A stretch of 64,000 nt of DNA from Sphingobium sp. EM0848 (GCF_013375555.1 NZ_JABXWB010000005.1:1321001-1385000), one strand, 5' to 3'. Counted from the stretch's first letter, positions 1 through 8,907 are shown. Numbers and translations: made by a program. Notes: generated from the letters alone by a model not told the origin.

Positions 1-904
1 AATAGAGGTCGCAGATATGTCCGAGAGCCTTCCATAGCTCATCGATGGTCCGCGCCCCGATCCGTCGCAGGTGCGATTTCAATTTAGCGAAGGCCATTTC
101 TATTGGGTTCAAATCGGGTGAATAAGCGGGGAGGAAAAGGATCCACGCACCTCGCTCTTTAAGGCAGGCTTTGACCTTTTCGCTTTTGTGGCTCGACAGA
201 TTGTCGGCGATCACAACATCGCCGGGGCTGAGCGTTGGCGCCAACTGGGTTTCGATATAGGTTTCGAACAGGCGCCGGTTCATCGGTTGGTCGATCACCC
301 ACGGGGCAACCAAGCAATCGCAGCGCAGCCCCGCGATGAAGGTTTGCGTTTTCCAATGACCGAACGGAGCGCGGGCCTTGAGACGCTCTCCTTTTGGCGC
401 CCGGCCACGAAGCTTGGTCATCTTCGTGGTGGTCGCCGTCTCATCCAGAAAGACGAGGTGATGAGGCTTTGCGCGCATCTGCGGCTGCCGGTCGAGGCGC
501 CATCGCAGTCGCGCATGAGCGACATCATCGCGTCCGCACTCGCTGGCCAGCAGCGTTTTTTTTACCCGATAGCCAGCCTGGATCAGCACCCGCGAGAGGG
601 ATGCCGGATGGGCAACTACGCCCGTCTCCGCTGCAAGCTTGTTGGACAGCTCCGACATGCCGATGTCTGGTTCCCTATCCACCCAGCCCGTCAACCGGGC
701 CATATACGGCGCCAACTTACCAGCGCCGCGTGGCCGCCCTATTCGTGAAGAAGCAGCCGAACCTGTTCGTTCCACTCGCTGCAACAACTTCACTGCGCAA
801 CTCGCGCTCACACCGAAATGGCGGGCCGCCGCCCGGCGCGAGTGTCCCGCCCTTACGTGCGCCGATATCCGTTCCCGCAAATCAGCCGAATATGCTCTGC
901 CCAT
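1..904 (-). CDS. IS630-family transposase (3' end cut by window edge)
   Basis: DDE transposase of an insertion sequence. It reads from an ATG at 904 leftwards in one open frame to base 1 (301 codons), so only the extreme C-terminus is missing. A GGAGGTG ribosome site lies just upstream of the ATG. The N-terminal ~60 residues form a helix-turn-helix domain (RRAAARHFGVS). The catalytic triad is visible as LDETAT (Asp154), VIADNLSSHK (Asp234) and PDLNPIE (Glu269), the usual IS630 order and spacing. A run of eight A (coding strand, 556-563) lies inside the gene, but the frame is intact without slippage. The upstream stretch to 1052 holds no gene, only a small inverted repeat at 947-962 that may belong to the element end. 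Confidence 0.9.
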   Translation of the reverse strand, partial: MGRAYSADLRERISAHVRAGHSRRAAARHFGVSASCAVKLLQRVERTGSAASSRIGRPRGAGKLAPYMARLTGWVDREPDIGMSELSNKLAAETGVVAHPASLSRVLIQAGYRVKKTLLASECGRDDVAHARLRWRLDRQPQMRAKPHHLVFLDETATTTKMTKLRGRAPKGERLKARAPFGHWKTQTFIAGLRCDCLVAPWVIDQPMNRRLFETYIETQLAPTLSPGDVVIADNLSSHKSEKVKACLKERGAWILFLPAYSPDLNPIEMAFAKLKSHLRRIGARTIDELWKALGHICDLY

Positions 905-1052
905 GGTTCACCTCCACAGGCACATGAATCACAAATCCGCGCAAAAAGGAATCGTCCGCGATTCCTACTTTGCGCTCACCGCTCTAAGGCTTGGAATGGT
1001 CGTTTCCTGCAATTCCTGACCCAGAAGCAAACGGCTCCACAAAATTTCCGCG

Positions 1053-1676
1053 TTAGGCTTCGTTCTTCGCCAGTCCGGCGTGGAAGGCAATCCTCAGCGC
1101 TTCGGCCAGGCTCTTTACCTCCAGCTTCTGCATCAGATTGGCGCGGTGGATTTCCACCGTGCGCGGGCTGATCCCCAGATCATAGGCGATGGTCTTGTTG
1201 GGCAGCCCCTCGACCAGCCCGTCCAGCACTTCCCGTTCCCGCTCGGTCAGGACGTTGAGCCGCGCCTTTGCATCCTCCGTCCGGGCGCTGGCGCCGCGAT
1301 CGGCCACGGTCAGTCGCTGCGCCGCCTCGATGCAGCCAAGCAGCGCGCTTTTCTCGAACGGCTTTTCGATGAAGTCGCTCGCGCCTGCCTTCATCGCCGT
1401 TACCGCCATGTCGATGTCGCCATGGCCGGTCATGATGACTACCGGCAACATGATGCCCCGCGCGCGCAATTCCCGCTGCACCGCCAGCCCATCGATATCC
1501 GGCATCCGCACGTCCAGCAGCACGCAGCCCGGCGGCAGGTCGGCGGCTTCCTTCAGGAAGGCGGTGCCGCCATCGAACAGCTTCACCGCGAAGCCGCTGG
1601 TCTTCAGCATGAAGGACAGCGACCGCCGGATCGCTTCGTCATCGTCCACGACATAGGTGGGATAGGGTTCGCTCAT
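1053..1676 (-). CDS. FixJ-type response regulator
   Basis: Two-component response regulator of 207 aa. The receiver domain (residues ~7-120) has the acidic DDD pocket, phospho-acceptor Asp55 in LLDVRMPD, and Lys105 in EKPF. A LuxR/FixJ helix-turn-helix (residues ~140-200, with [12 protein letters not shown] and [16 protein letters not shown]) follows. The start is the ATG at 1676, which overlaps the kinase stop as ATGA; a longer in-frame start at 1724 would reach into the kinase gene and is unlikely. It is presumably phosphorylated by the kinase at 1673-2824 and activates promoters. In rhizobia and Caulobacter this family controls microaerobic genes; here the signal is uncertain because the partner lacks the haem ligand. 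Confidence 0.92.
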   Translation of the reverse strand: MSEPYPTYVVDDDEAIRRSLSFMLKTSGFAVKLFDGGTAFLKEAADLPPGCVLLDVRMPDIDGLAVQRELRARGIMLPVVIMTGHGDIDMAVTAMKAGASDFIEKPFEKSALLGCIEAAQRLTVADRGASARTEDAKARLNVLTEREREVLDGLVEGLPNKTIAYDLGISPRTVEIHRANLMQKLEVKSLAEALRIAFHAGLAKNEA

Positions 1677-2824
1677 GCTGGCTCCACTGCGTCCAGGGTG
1701 AAGTGAAAGGCCGTGCCGCCCCATTGGGAGGGCGTGGCCCAGATGCGTCCTCCATGCCCCTCGACGATGGTCTGGCTGATCGACAGGCCAACGCCCATGC
1801 CGGACGCCTTGGTGGTGGTGAAGGGGGTGAAGAGCGTGCGCGACATGTCGGGGTCCAGCCCCGGCCCGCTGTCGGCGACGATCACCTCGACCCGGCCGCT
1901 TTCGCCCGGAATGGCGGACAGGCGCAGGATGCGGACCGGACTTTCCGCCATAGCCTCGACCGCATTCTTGGTGAGGTTGATGATGACCTGCTGCAACTGC
2001 ACGCGATTGACCAGCACCTTGTCGACGCGCGGGTCGACGCTGATGTCCATGTCCAGCCCCCGGCTGTCGACGCCGATAAAGGCCAGCGCCGCGCCTTCTG
2101 CCAGCAGCCCGCGGAGGGGTTCGGGCTGGCGCATCGTTTCGCCGCGCTTGATGAACTCGCGCAGGGACCGGATGATCTCGCCCGCACGCAGGGCCTGGCG
2201 CGCGCTCTCGTCCATCGCCTCGCGCAACAGTTCACGGTCGACCGGTCCCTCGCCGTCGAGCAGGTCGCGCCCCGCCTCCAGATAATTGGCGATGGCGGTC
2301 AGCGGTTGGTTCAATTCATGCGCCAGCGCGGCGGCCAGCGTTCCCATTGCCGTCACCCGTGATGCATGGGCCAGTTCCGCCTGCAAATCGGCCACCCGCC
2401 GCTCGGCCTGCTGCCGTTCGGTGAGGTCGCGGATGAAGCCGGTGAACAGCCGCCGCCCTTGATCGCTGACCTCGCCCACCGACAACTCGATGGGAAAGAC
2501 GGACCCGTCCCGCCGCCGCGCGCTGGTCAGGCGGCCGATGCCGATGATCCGTTTCTCACCAGTGCTCATATAATGGTCGATATAGCCGTCATGTCGTTCC
2601 CGGTCGGGGGAAGGCATCAGCATCGAGATATTCTCGCCCAGCACGTCGCTTTCGGCATATTGGAACATGTGCTGGGCGGCTGCGCTGAACGACACGATCT
2701 GTCCACGCATGTCGATGACGATCAGCGCATCGGGCACGGTCGCCAATATGGAGCCGAGCAGCGCCTGTTCCAGACTATGCTCACGCTCACTCAAGCCATC
2801 GGTTTCATCGTCCGCTACCGCCAT
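1673..2824 (-). CDS. FixL-like PAS sensor histidine kinase lacking the haem histidine
   Basis: Cytoplasmic kinase of 383 aa with one PAS domain (residues ~20-140), HisKA dimerisation domain with His169 ([10 protein letters not shown]) and HATPase domain (N-box Asn287, DSGPG 318-322, GMGVGLSIS 342-350). The PAS region is clearly FixL-like ([27 protein letters not shown]). However, the residue six before the IIGIGR arginine, the proximal haem histidine in Bradyrhizobium FixL (His200), is Arg92, and the later FixL His214 position is Glu. It therefore probably does not bind haem. No transmembrane helices are seen. It lies between the stress protein gene (20 bp upstream) and the regulator (ATGA overlap). 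The ATG at 2824 has a GGAGGGGG site. Confidence 0.9.
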   Translation of the reverse strand: MAVADDETDGLSEREHSLEQALLGSILATVPDALIVIDMRGQIVSFSAAAQHMFQYAESDVLGENISMLMPSPDRERHDGYIDHYMSTGEKRIIGIGRLTSARRRDGSVFPIELSVGEVSDQGRRLFTGFIRDLTERQQAERRVADLQAELAHASRVTAMGTLAAALAHELNQPLTAIANYLEAGRDLLDGEGPVDRELLREAMDESARQALRAGEIIRSLREFIKRGETMRQPEPLRGLLAEGAALAFIGVDSRGLDMDISVDPRVDKVLVNRVQLQQVIINLTKNAVEAMAESPVRILRLSAIPGESGRVEVIVADSGPGLDPDMSRTLFTPFTTTKASGMGVGLSISQTIVEGHGGRIWATPSQWGGTAFHFTLDAVEPA

Positions 2825-2844
2825 GCCCCCTCCATGCCGTGCCT

Positions 2845-3660
2845 TCAGTGCGCCAGCAAGAGCGGGACGTGCACTTCGCGCAGCATCGTGCGGGTGACGC
2901 CGCCGAACACCATTTCGCGCAGGCGACTATGGCCAAATGCGCCCATCACCATCCAGTCGGGCTTCAGCACGCCGATCGAGGCCTTCAGCGCGGCTTCCAC
3001 GGTGCGGCCGTCCTGCGGCCAGGTGTGGAACTGGCATTTGATGCCGTGGCGAGCCAGATATTCCGGCGCATCGGTAGCGGGGAAGGGATATTTGCCTGCT
3101 TCCTCCACGGTCACGACATGGACTTCCTCCGCCAGCTTCAGCAGCGGTATGGACAGCCGCAGCGCGGCGGAGGCTTCCTGCGACCCCTCCCAGGCCACGA
3201 CCGCGCGGCCTGTCACGGGAAAGGATTTCGCATCCTGCGGCACCGCGATCACCGGCGTCCGCCCGGCCAGCGCCAGATCGGCGGCCAGATGCAGCGGATC
3301 AGCCAGTTCCTTGCGTGCGCCTGACGGCAGGGTGACGATGATCCCGTCGGTCAGCGTGGCGGCAGAGAGCAGGCCGTGCACCATGTCGCCCTCGACATGG
3401 CGCCAGTCCCAGCTCACATCTTCCCGCCGCAGCCGCTCCTCTGTGCGCCGCCGCGCCTTTTCGTCGATGTCGTACAGTTCCGCCATCATGGCCGGCGCCA
3501 TGGATGCGCCGCCATACATGTCCGCCGCGACGAAATCAGGCATGGCCGTCACTTGCACGCAATGGATATGCGCGCCCGACGCGCGGGCCAGATCGCAGGC
3601 CGCTTGCAGACGGCTTTCCGCGCCATGATCTTCATGAATGTGCAGCAGGACCGATTTCAT
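2845..3660 (-). CDS. Universal stress protein, tandem USP domains
   Basis: Protein of 271 aa with two UspA-type alpha/beta units. The first begins [12 protein letters not shown]. The second, C-terminal unit carries the nucleotide-binding motif GAFG-x9-GG ([16 protein letters not shown]) and ends PLLLAH. The start at 3660 is preferred over an in-frame start at 3681 because a GGGAGA ribosome site lies about 7 nt upstream. It is the first gene of an operon with the PAS kinase and the FixJ-type regulator. In other bacteria such proteins belong to low-oxygen or stationary-phase regulons, so this operon may be stress-controlled. That link is inference. Confidence 0.88.
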   Translation of the reverse strand: MKSVLLHIHEDHGAESRLQAACDLARASGAHIHCVQVTAMPDFVAADMYGGASMAPAMMAELYDIDEKARRRTEERLRREDVSWDWRHVEGDMVHGLLSAATLTDGIIVTLPSGARKELADPLHLAADLALAGRTPVIAVPQDAKSFPVTGRAVVAWEGSQEASAALRLSIPLLKLAEEVHVVTVEEAGKYPFPATDAPEYLARHGIKCQFHTWPQDGRTVEAALKASIGVLKPDWMVMGAFGHSRLREMVFGGVTRTMLREVHVPLLLAH

Positions 3661-3772
3661 CGACTGTCTCCCGGCAAGCAACGCTCTTGCCCTGCCTGAC
3701 TAGGCCCTTCCCGGACGCCATCGCCATCAGGGATAATCCTTATATCGCTTTTCGCCGCAGAATCCGATTGGA

Positions 3773-4141
3773 ATGGCTATGAGCTGGATGACGATACGCC
3801 TGGAACTGGCACGAACGCCCACCTTTCCCAACGGGTCGGCCGCACGCAGCTATGTGTTGCGCCTGCCCCTCGGGACGGAGGGTCTGATCGATGAGAGGGA
3901 GTATCGCGTCCATCCGGAACTGGCCACGGTGCGCCGCTTCTGGCCCAATGAGCCGGATCGCCACGGCACGCTGCTGCGCACCGCCGACGGTTGGGCACTA
4001 TCCTACGAACCGGGAGAAGAGGATGATGAAAGGATCTTCCGGCTGGAGGCCCATGCGATTCGGCCGGGGGGGTATCTGACCCTGACCGAGCCGGACGGCG
4101 CGCGCCTGCCTTTCGTGGTCAAGGCTCTGGCGCCGGCATGA
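3773..4141 (+). CDS. Hypothetical protein, 122 aa
   Basis: Short soluble protein I do not recognise. No signal peptide, transmembrane helix or catalytic motif is evident. It is rich in charged residues, with an acidic stretch (EPGEEDDERIF) and an ending GARLPFVVKALAP that suggests a small beta-rich fold. An ATG at 3779 is an alternative start. It is divergent from the stress-protein operon across a 112-bp promoter region and is followed 12 bp later by the GNAT gene, so the two are probably co-transcribed. A role in the same stress response is only a guess from position. Confidence 0.7.
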   Translation: MAMSWMTIRLELARTPTFPNGSAARSYVLRLPLGTEGLIDEREYRVHPELATVRRFWPNEPDRHGTLLRTADGWALSYEPGEEDDERIFRLEAHAIRPGGYLTLTEPDGARLPFVVKALAPA

Positions 4142-4153
4142 GGAGGATTGATC

Positions 4154-4648
4154 ATGACCGAACTTTGCACCCGCAGCGGTTTTGTTTTCCGCCTACGCCC
4201 CGCGATCGCCGATGATGGCGAGGCACTGACGGCCTTTTTCGGGCAGGTGTCCGATGATGATCGACGCTTCCGCTTCCTGAGCGCGGTTCAGGCGCTGACA
4301 TCCGGGCAATTGGCGGAGCTGACGCGGCATGAGCCGCAAATGCATGAGAATTTCCTGGCTCTCGACACGGAGGGCGCGATCATCGCCGTTGCCACGCTGG
4401 CGGCGGACAAGGCGCGCGAAACCGGCGAGGTCGCCATCGCCATTCGTGCCGATCACAAGGGACGCGGCATAGGTTGGACCCTGCTCGATCATATGGCACG
4501 GGAGGCGAAAGGGTGGGGGATCAAACGACTCCAGTCGATCGAGAGCCGCGAAAATCACGCCGCCATCACGCTGGAACAGGAAAAGGGCTTCTCCGCCTTG
4601 CCGGTCGAAGGGGATTCATCGCTGATACTGTTGGAACGAAGGTTCTGA
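4154..4648 (+). CDS. GNAT-family N-acetyltransferase
   Basis: Acetyltransferase of 164 aa. The start FVFRLRPAIADDGEALTAFF and the segment DDDRRFRF resemble the catalytic domain of Pat-type protein lysine acetyltransferases. The acetyl-CoA loop is HKGRGIGWTLL (about residues 104-114). Upstream TTG at 4148 is in frame, but AGGAGG at 4141-4146 is 7 nt before the ATG at 4154, which fixes the start. It follows the hypothetical gene at 3773 and probably shares its promoter. The target (protein or small molecule) cannot be read from the sequence. No cyclic-nucleotide domain is attached, unlike mycobacterial Pat. Confidence 0.85.
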   Translation: MTELCTRSGFVFRLRPAIADDGEALTAFFGQVSDDDRRFRFLSAVQALTSGQLAELTRHEPQMHENFLALDTEGAIIAVATLAADKARETGEVAIAIRADHKGRGIGWTLLDHMAREAKGWGIKRLQSIESRENHAAITLEQEKGFSALPVEGDSSLILLERRF

Positions 4649-4852
4649 CGTTCCCCCATCCATAATCGCAATTGAGCGTCCGCCGCGCCGTTCGCTCGCC
4701 CATCCGGTGGACGTACACGCTGCATGCGCTGCGCCTGTCGCGGCTCGTGCCATTGCGATGTCACGCTGGGGTGGAAGCCGCGCTGGACCAGCGCGAATCA
4801 GGGACGAAAAGGGATTGCCCATTCATATCGAAGCAAAATGGGAAAGTGGCGG

Positions 4853-4876
4853 GGCGACCCGCGTTGCCGGGTCGCC
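4853..4876 (-). terminator. Rho-independent terminator of the aldo/keto reductase gene
   Basis: Perfect 9-bp stem GGCGACCCG/CGGGTCGCC with a 6-nt loop, 15 bp beyond the stop of the minus-strand gene at 4892. Read on the minus strand it is followed by a T-rich stretch ending CCCATTTT. Confidence 0.7.
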
Positions 4877-4891
4877 CAAGCCTGATGCCGG

Positions 4892-5857
4892 TTATTCCGC
4901 CCGCAGCGCGGTCAGCTCTTCTGATGACAGGTGCAGTTCGGCTGCCTTCACGCTTTCCTCCACCCGTTCCGGGCTGGATGCGCCGAAAATCGGAATGGTC
5001 TGCTGCGGTTGATTGACGAGATAGGCCAGCGCGACATCATTGATGCCGACGCCATGCTGTCCGGCGATCCGCCGGGCCGCCTCGAACCGGGCATCATTGG
5101 CCGGATTGTTGTAGAAGGCGTTCAGCCAGTCAGGCACTTCGCCCTTCTCGCGCAGGGCGAAATAACCGCGGCTCTGCGAGCAATAAGGCATGATGGCAAG
5201 GCCGCTGTCCTTCAGTGCCTGTTCGCCATGCTCCTCGAAATAGAGCACATAGCCCTGCTGCGCCGCATGGGCTTCATCGGGCTTGGCGAGGCCCCAGAAC
5301 GGTTCCAGCGCGACAAAGCCTTCGCTACCCTTGGCCCGTGCATATGCATTGGCTTCCAGCACGCGGGCGGCGGTCCAGTTCGACGCACCGAACCAGCGGA
5401 TCTTGCCTTCGGCCTTGGCGTCAATCAGCACGTCCATAATGGGGCCGACCGACGCATCCGCATTGTCCATGTGCAGCCAGTAAAGGTCGATCGTGTCGAC
5501 GCCCAGATGCGCGAGGCTCTCCATGAGGTCGCTGCGAATATCCTCGGGCGTCACGCGATTGCGATAATCACCCGCCCGCATGTCGTAGAAACCGCCCTTT
5601 GTGGCGATGACGAAATCCTCCCGCCTGCGACCCTTGAGCCAGGCACCGATCGCCCGCTCGCTCGCGCCTTTGGGCGCATCAGGAATCCAGTCCCCATAGG
5701 AACGGGCGGTGTCCAGAAAATTGCCGCCCAGCGCCGCGAAGCGGTCCAATATCGCATCCGCTTCCGGCTGGCGGATGGCTGTCCCTAACTGGTTGGTGCC
5801 GTAGCACAGGGGGCTGACCGAAAGATCGGTGCTGCCGATCCTGACCTTTGAAAGCAT
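4892..5857 (-). CDS. Aldo/keto reductase
   Basis: NAD(P)H-dependent oxidoreductase of 321 aa with a (beta/alpha)8 fold. The catalytic tetrad is present: Asp49 and Tyr54 (FLDTARSYGDW), Lys87 (VIATKGGF) and His129 (LYWLHMDN). The cofactor segment near the C-terminus (PIFGASSPERVEESVKAAE) matches the family. Start ATG at 5857 has GGGAGAGG 5 nt upstream. It is monocistronic, followed by a terminator, and divergent from the Lrp pair, whose intergenic region holds CGCA-type sites, so it could be co-regulated. The substrate is unknown; sugar-aldehyde, furfural or keto-steroid type compounds are all possible. Confidence 0.88.
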   Translation of the reverse strand: MLSKVRIGSTDLSVSPLCYGTNQLGTAIRQPEADAILDRFAALGGNFLDTARSYGDWIPDAPKGASERAIGAWLKGRRREDFVIATKGGFYDMRAGDYRNRVTPEDIRSDLMESLAHLGVDTIDLYWLHMDNADASVGPIMDVLIDAKAEGKIRWFGASNWTAARVLEANAYARAKGSEGFVALEPFWGLAKPDEAHAAQQGYVLYFEEHGEQALKDSGLAIMPYCSQSRGYFALREKGEVPDWLNAFYNNPANDARFEAARRIAGQHGVGINDVALAYLVNQPQQTIPIFGASSPERVEESVKAAELHLSSEELTALRAE

Positions 5858-5939
5858 TGTCCTCTCCCGAATATCGCTGTCCTACTGACAGGCAGAATCG
5901 ACTGAATTTGGTATTCCACGTTGCCGATATGCTAAATTG

Positions 5940-5990
5940 TTACGCATTGCATGAAAATTGGAAAAGAAAATTATTTTCTTTCGTAATGCG
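5940..5990. promoter_or_regulatory. Candidate operator: inverted CGCATT/AATGCG pair before the Lrp pair
   Basis: TTACGCATT at 5940-5948 and the inverse AATGCG at 5985-5990 flank an AT-rich stretch in the 260-bp region between the divergent aldo/keto reductase and Lrp genes. The half-sites resemble the motif seen before the catabolic operons at 44-62 kb. Autoregulation by the adjacent Lrp proteins is inferred. Confidence 0.4.
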
Positions 5991-6118
5991 GGGCGATAGA
6001 GATGCGTCAACTACAGTTAGAGGCGAAGCCGGGTTCGAACGGCGGGATTCCATTGTATCTGGAACTCCTTACGTTCGCGGGCTATGGGGGCATGCATCTA
6101 AAGGGAAGGCGGGCGATA

Positions 6119-6601
6119 ATGCAGATCAGAAGCGGGCGGGTCACGACACCGCCGTCGCTGGACAGTCTCGACACCAATATTATCGAGATATTGCGTACCA
6201 ACGGACGGGCCACCAACCAGGAAATAGCCGAGCGATTATCCGTCACTGCCGCGACCGTTTCTGCCCGCCTGCAGAAGATGGAGGACGCCCGCGTCATGCG
6301 CGTCGTTGCGGTCACTGATTTCGCGGCGCATGACTATAATGTCATCATCGCGCTTGGCGTGAACGTTCAGGGCCGCGATGTAGAGGCGGTCGCACGCGAT
6401 CTGGCCAAGCTGAACGAGGTGTTGAGCGTCAACATCATGAGCGGCAGCCACGATATCGAATTGCTGGTCGCCCTGCATGATTTCGCCGAGGTGCAGCAAC
6501 TGCTGTTCGCCCATATCGCCGACATCGAGGGCGTGTCGCATATCACGCCGGGGATTGCCGTCGATATGGTGAAGTTCGAATTCAACGTGGTGCCGCTGTG
6601 A
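6119..6601 (+). CDS. Lrp/AsnC-family regulator, partner A (first pair)
   Basis: Transcription factor of about 160 aa. The N-terminal AsnC-type helix-turn-helix (LDTNIIEILRTNGRATNQEIAERL) is followed by a RAM ligand-binding and oligomerisation domain (from about residue 70; ending HITPGIAVDMVKFEF). Starts are possible at 6092 and 6119; AAGGGAAGG upstream favours 6119. The gene ends inside the start of partner B (GTGA overlap), implying coupled synthesis in equal amounts. The arrangement and both sequences recur at 53.06-54.03 kb, where the A proteins share TNQ(E/Q)IAE, LTAATVS and VVAV(T/S)DFAAH. Likely a hetero-oligomeric regulator of the nearby SDR/SnoaL genes. Confidence 0.88.
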   Translation: MQIRSGRVTTPPSLDSLDTNIIEILRTNGRATNQEIAERLSVTAATVSARLQKMEDARVMRVVAVTDFAAHDYNVIIALGVNVQGRDVEAVARDLAKLNEVLSVNIMSGSHDIELLVALHDFAEVQQLLFAHIADIEGVSHITPGIAVDMVKFEFNVVPL

Positions 6602-7089
6602 GCAATTCCGTTTCTACATCCCGCCTTGACCAGCTCGACCATGGCATCGTCGAAAGACTTGCCCGCGACGCGCGCATTTCCAACCGGGCCATCGCTGCCG
6701 AGCTGGGCGTGACCGAAGGCACCATTCGCACCCGCATCAAGCGGTTGCAGAATGAAGGGCTGATCCAGTTCACCGTCGTCACCGACTTCCGGATGGCCGG
6801 ATCACCCAATCTGTGCATGCTGGGGATCGATGCCGAACCCTCCCATGTCGAGGAACTGGCGCGCAGCCTGTCGGACATTCCGGAAATCACCTGCGTTATT
6901 CTGCTGCTCGGCCGTTACAGCCTGCTGGCCATGGGCTTGTTCACCAATTTGGAGCAGTTGAACGATCTGGTCGTACAACGCATCCGGCCTCTGCCGGGGG
7001 TGCAGCGGGTGGAGACTTCCATTTCGGTGCATAACCTCAAATATGAGGCGGGTATTGCCAAGATCACGCGGAAGGAAGGCGAGGGTTAA
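6598..7089 (+). CDS. Lrp/AsnC-family regulator, partner B (first pair)
   Basis: Regulator of 163 aa starting with GTG inside the stop of partner A. The helix-turn-helix is ARDARISNRAIAAELGVTEG followed by TIRTRIKRLQ. The RAM domain ends GVQRVETSISVHNLKYE. It is the B-type counterpart of the protein at 53537-54031: shared blocks are LARDAR(I/V)SNR, GTIR-RIKRLQ and VETSI-V. A and B differ strongly from each other, so this is an old pair rather than a recent tandem copy. The stop overlaps the convergent LuxR-type gene by 4 bp. DNA sites are proposed to be the CGCA motifs described separately. Confidence 0.88.
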   Translation: MSNSVSTSRLDQLDHGIVERLARDARISNRAIAAELGVTEGTIRTRIKRLQNEGLIQFTVVTDFRMAGSPNLCMLGIDAEPSHVEELARSLSDIPEITCVILLLGRYSLLAMGLFTNLEQLNDLVVQRIRPLPGVQRVETSISVHNLKYEAGIAKITRKEGEG

Positions 7090-8201
7090 ACCGCCAACCC
7101 TCCCGCGCTGGTCCGCAGCAGATGCACCAGCTGGCCCTGTCGGTGCGTGCCTGTTTTGGCGAAGATCGCGCGCAGATGCGCCCGCGCCGTATTATGGGCG
7201 ATATCGAGCGTTCGCGCTGCATCCACCAGCGATGCGCCTTGGGCCAGCTGCACCGCAAGTCCCGCCTCGGCGGGTGTGAGCTGGAACCGATCGCGCAGCG
7301 ATTCGGGATCAGGTCCCTCGACCCGCGCCGGATCGGCCAGAAACAGCGCCAGACTGGCCCCGTCGCCATAAGCGTCGGTCGGCAATGCCCGAGCCACCCC
7401 GCGCAGCGCCTGGCCCTGCGGAACGGCGATTTCCAGCCTTTGCTCTTCCCCGGCCGCGGGCGGGTTGCGCAACAGGCGATCCAGTGTGGCTGCGGCAGCG
7501 TTCAGCCGTGGTTCCAGCCGTCCATTGCGTTCTGCCAAGGCGGTCGCATCGCCCAGCATCCGGTCTGCCACGGCGTTGCGCCGCAGAATTCGCCCATCGC
7601 GCGCCAGAATGAAGCTCGCGACCGCCAGCCCTTCCATCGCGCTGCTGAATATCTGTCGCTCGGCCTGGGTCGATGTCAGTCGGGCGTGCAGGTCCAGTGC
7701 GATCCGTAGATGTGGCACCAGCCGCGCCATCAGAGCCAGTTCCCGTTCTCCGAAATCGGGCCAGCTCATGTCGCGGGTGATACGCAGCCGCACGGATGCG
7801 CCGGATGGCGCATGCAGGTCGACTCCCATGATCTGGCCGCTTCCGGTCTTGTCCAGCCATTCGCGGAAGCGGGGCGGAACATGTCGCACGAAATCGCTGA
7901 AGATCACGGCCTGGCCTTCGGGCAGGTCGACGAAAGGGTCGGCGGTGAAAAGCTGCTGATATTCGGCGGAACGGGTCGGATCGGCACCGGGGGTGACTTG
8001 TGACGCGATCCCGCTATGCCCGGTGGCGACCAGCAACGTAGCGAAGGGTGCGTCGGCCGCCACCGCCAGCGCGCGCAGGAACGCCTCCCACGGCGGATTT
8101 GCCGTCAACCCGCCATAAAGCGCCTGCAGCAGGGAGAAGGCGTCCGCCTCATCGGCAATAGCCGTCACCGGCACGGCATCGGGATCGTTCGGATCATCCA
8201 T
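7086..8201 (-). CDS. LuxR-type helix-turn-helix regulator
   Basis: Protein of 371 aa. The C-terminal ~65 residues form a LuxR/GerE-like HTH (FQLTPAEAGLAVQLAQG, then DIAHNTARAHLRAIFAKTGTHRQGQLV). The remaining ~300 residues contain no receiver domain and no autoinducer-synthase partner is nearby; the middle part (ASFILARDGRILRRNAVADRML) resembles a PAS-like sensory segment. This layout is common in sphingomonad and actinobacterial catabolic regulators. It converges with the Lrp pair (4-bp overlap of stops) and lies downstream of the SnoaL gene at 8262. The ligand is unknown. Confidence 0.8.
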   Translation of the reverse strand: MDDPNDPDAVPVTAIADEADAFSLLQALYGGLTANPPWEAFLRALAVAADAPFATLLVATGHSGIASQVTPGADPTRSAEYQQLFTADPFVDLPEGQAVIFSDFVRHVPPRFREWLDKTGSGQIMGVDLHAPSGASVRLRITRDMSWPDFGERELALMARLVPHLRIALDLHARLTSTQAERQIFSSAMEGLAVASFILARDGRILRRNAVADRMLGDATALAERNGRLEPRLNAAAATLDRLLRNPPAAGEEQRLEIAVPQGQALRGVARALPTDAYGDGASLALFLADPARVEGPDPESLRDRFQLTPAEAGLAVQLAQGASLVDAARTLDIAHNTARAHLRAIFAKTGTHRQGQLVHLLRTSAGGLAV

Positions 8202-8261
8202 AGCCCCGCTATAGAGCCACGCCGCTGCATCCCGCGCAAGAGCGGAGAAGCGCCTTTCGCG

Positions 8262-8795
8262 TCAGCCATTATCCCATTGGATGAAATGGCTGATGTCGGT
8301 GCGTTCGTGTGGCTTGCGTCCGACGGTACCAAGCCGGTGAGCAGTGATTCGCGTCTGCGGATCCAGCGGCAGGACGATCTCGATCACCCGGTCATATTCG
8401 GTCCGCGCGATCCGCCAGGCGCCGTCTTCCCGGCGATAGTGGTCGCGGTAGATGGCGGTGCCGCTTGTGTGGAGCTGATCCTCGACATTGATGAAGATAT
8501 CTTCGAGATACCAGAGGCCCTCCGCCTCATCCGCGCCGGTCAGGGTGATTTCGGGCATATGGCCATGATGCATTGCGGCCGTGCCGGAATGGAAGCTGTT
8601 GGCCAGGAAATCCATCATATTGTCCCGCCCGGCTAGCTTCACCTTATAGCCGCCGCCACGATATTCGACGCTGACATCGTCCGTGAAGAGCGTTGCCAGC
8701 AAGGCCATGTCTGCCGTATCGATGCCCCGGAAATAGCGATGCTTGAGCGTGCGGATATCCTCCATGTCGCTCAGCTGCTGCAGCGAATATGCCAT
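8262..8795 (-). CDS. SnoaL-like / NTF2-superfamily protein
   Basis: Cone-shaped alpha+beta-barrel protein of about 177 aa. Family features are the opening helix with DIRTLKHRYFRGIDTADM, the strand TDDVSVEYRGGGYKV and later HGHMPEITLTG and EYDRVIEIVLP. Members include ketosteroid-isomerase-like and polyketide-cyclase-like enzymes and the small subunits of ring hydroxylases. The GAGAGAGGG stretch before the ATG at 8795 is close to the start; 8807 is another possibility. It is divergent from an SDR gene across a region with two CGCA-type sites. A lyase, isomerase or dehydratase role in the same pathway is inferred. Confidence 0.78.
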   Translation of the reverse strand: MAYSLQQLSDMEDIRTLKHRYFRGIDTADMALLATLFTDDVSVEYRGGGYKVKLAGRDNMMDFLANSFHSGTAAMHHGHMPEITLTGADEAEGLWYLEDIFINVEDQLHTSGTAIYRDHYRREDGAWRIARTEYDRVIEIVLPLDPQTRITAHRLGTVGRKPHERTDISHFIQWDNG

Positions 8796-8805
8796 CCCTC
8801 TCTCC

Positions 8806-8855
8806 ATAACGCAAAATATATATGTTATGGACTAATAGCTGGCATATGCGTATTT
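8806..8855. promoter_or_regulatory. Candidate Lrp-pair operator between divergent SnoaL and SDR genes
   Basis: ATAACGCAAAATAT at 8806-8819 and ATATGCGTATTT at 8844-8855 (inverse AAATACGCATAT) lie head to head in the AT-rich divergent region. The decamer ATACGCATAT recurs exactly at 45639-45648 in the large catabolic block. Function as a shared operator is inferred. Confidence 0.5.
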
Positions 8856-8907
8856 GTCATCATCATATATTACGTTGTTGGATGAAAGAGCGGCAGGAGA
8901 AGGTGGC

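Noticed and set aside
188..1019. Several overlapping plus-strand frames near the left edge
   Set aside because: All are antisense to the uninterrupted IS630 transposase frame that runs off the window.
3661..3772. FNR/FixK-type box (TTGAT-N4-ATCAA) expected near a FixLJ-like operon
   Set aside because: I looked in the divergent region and found no convincing match.
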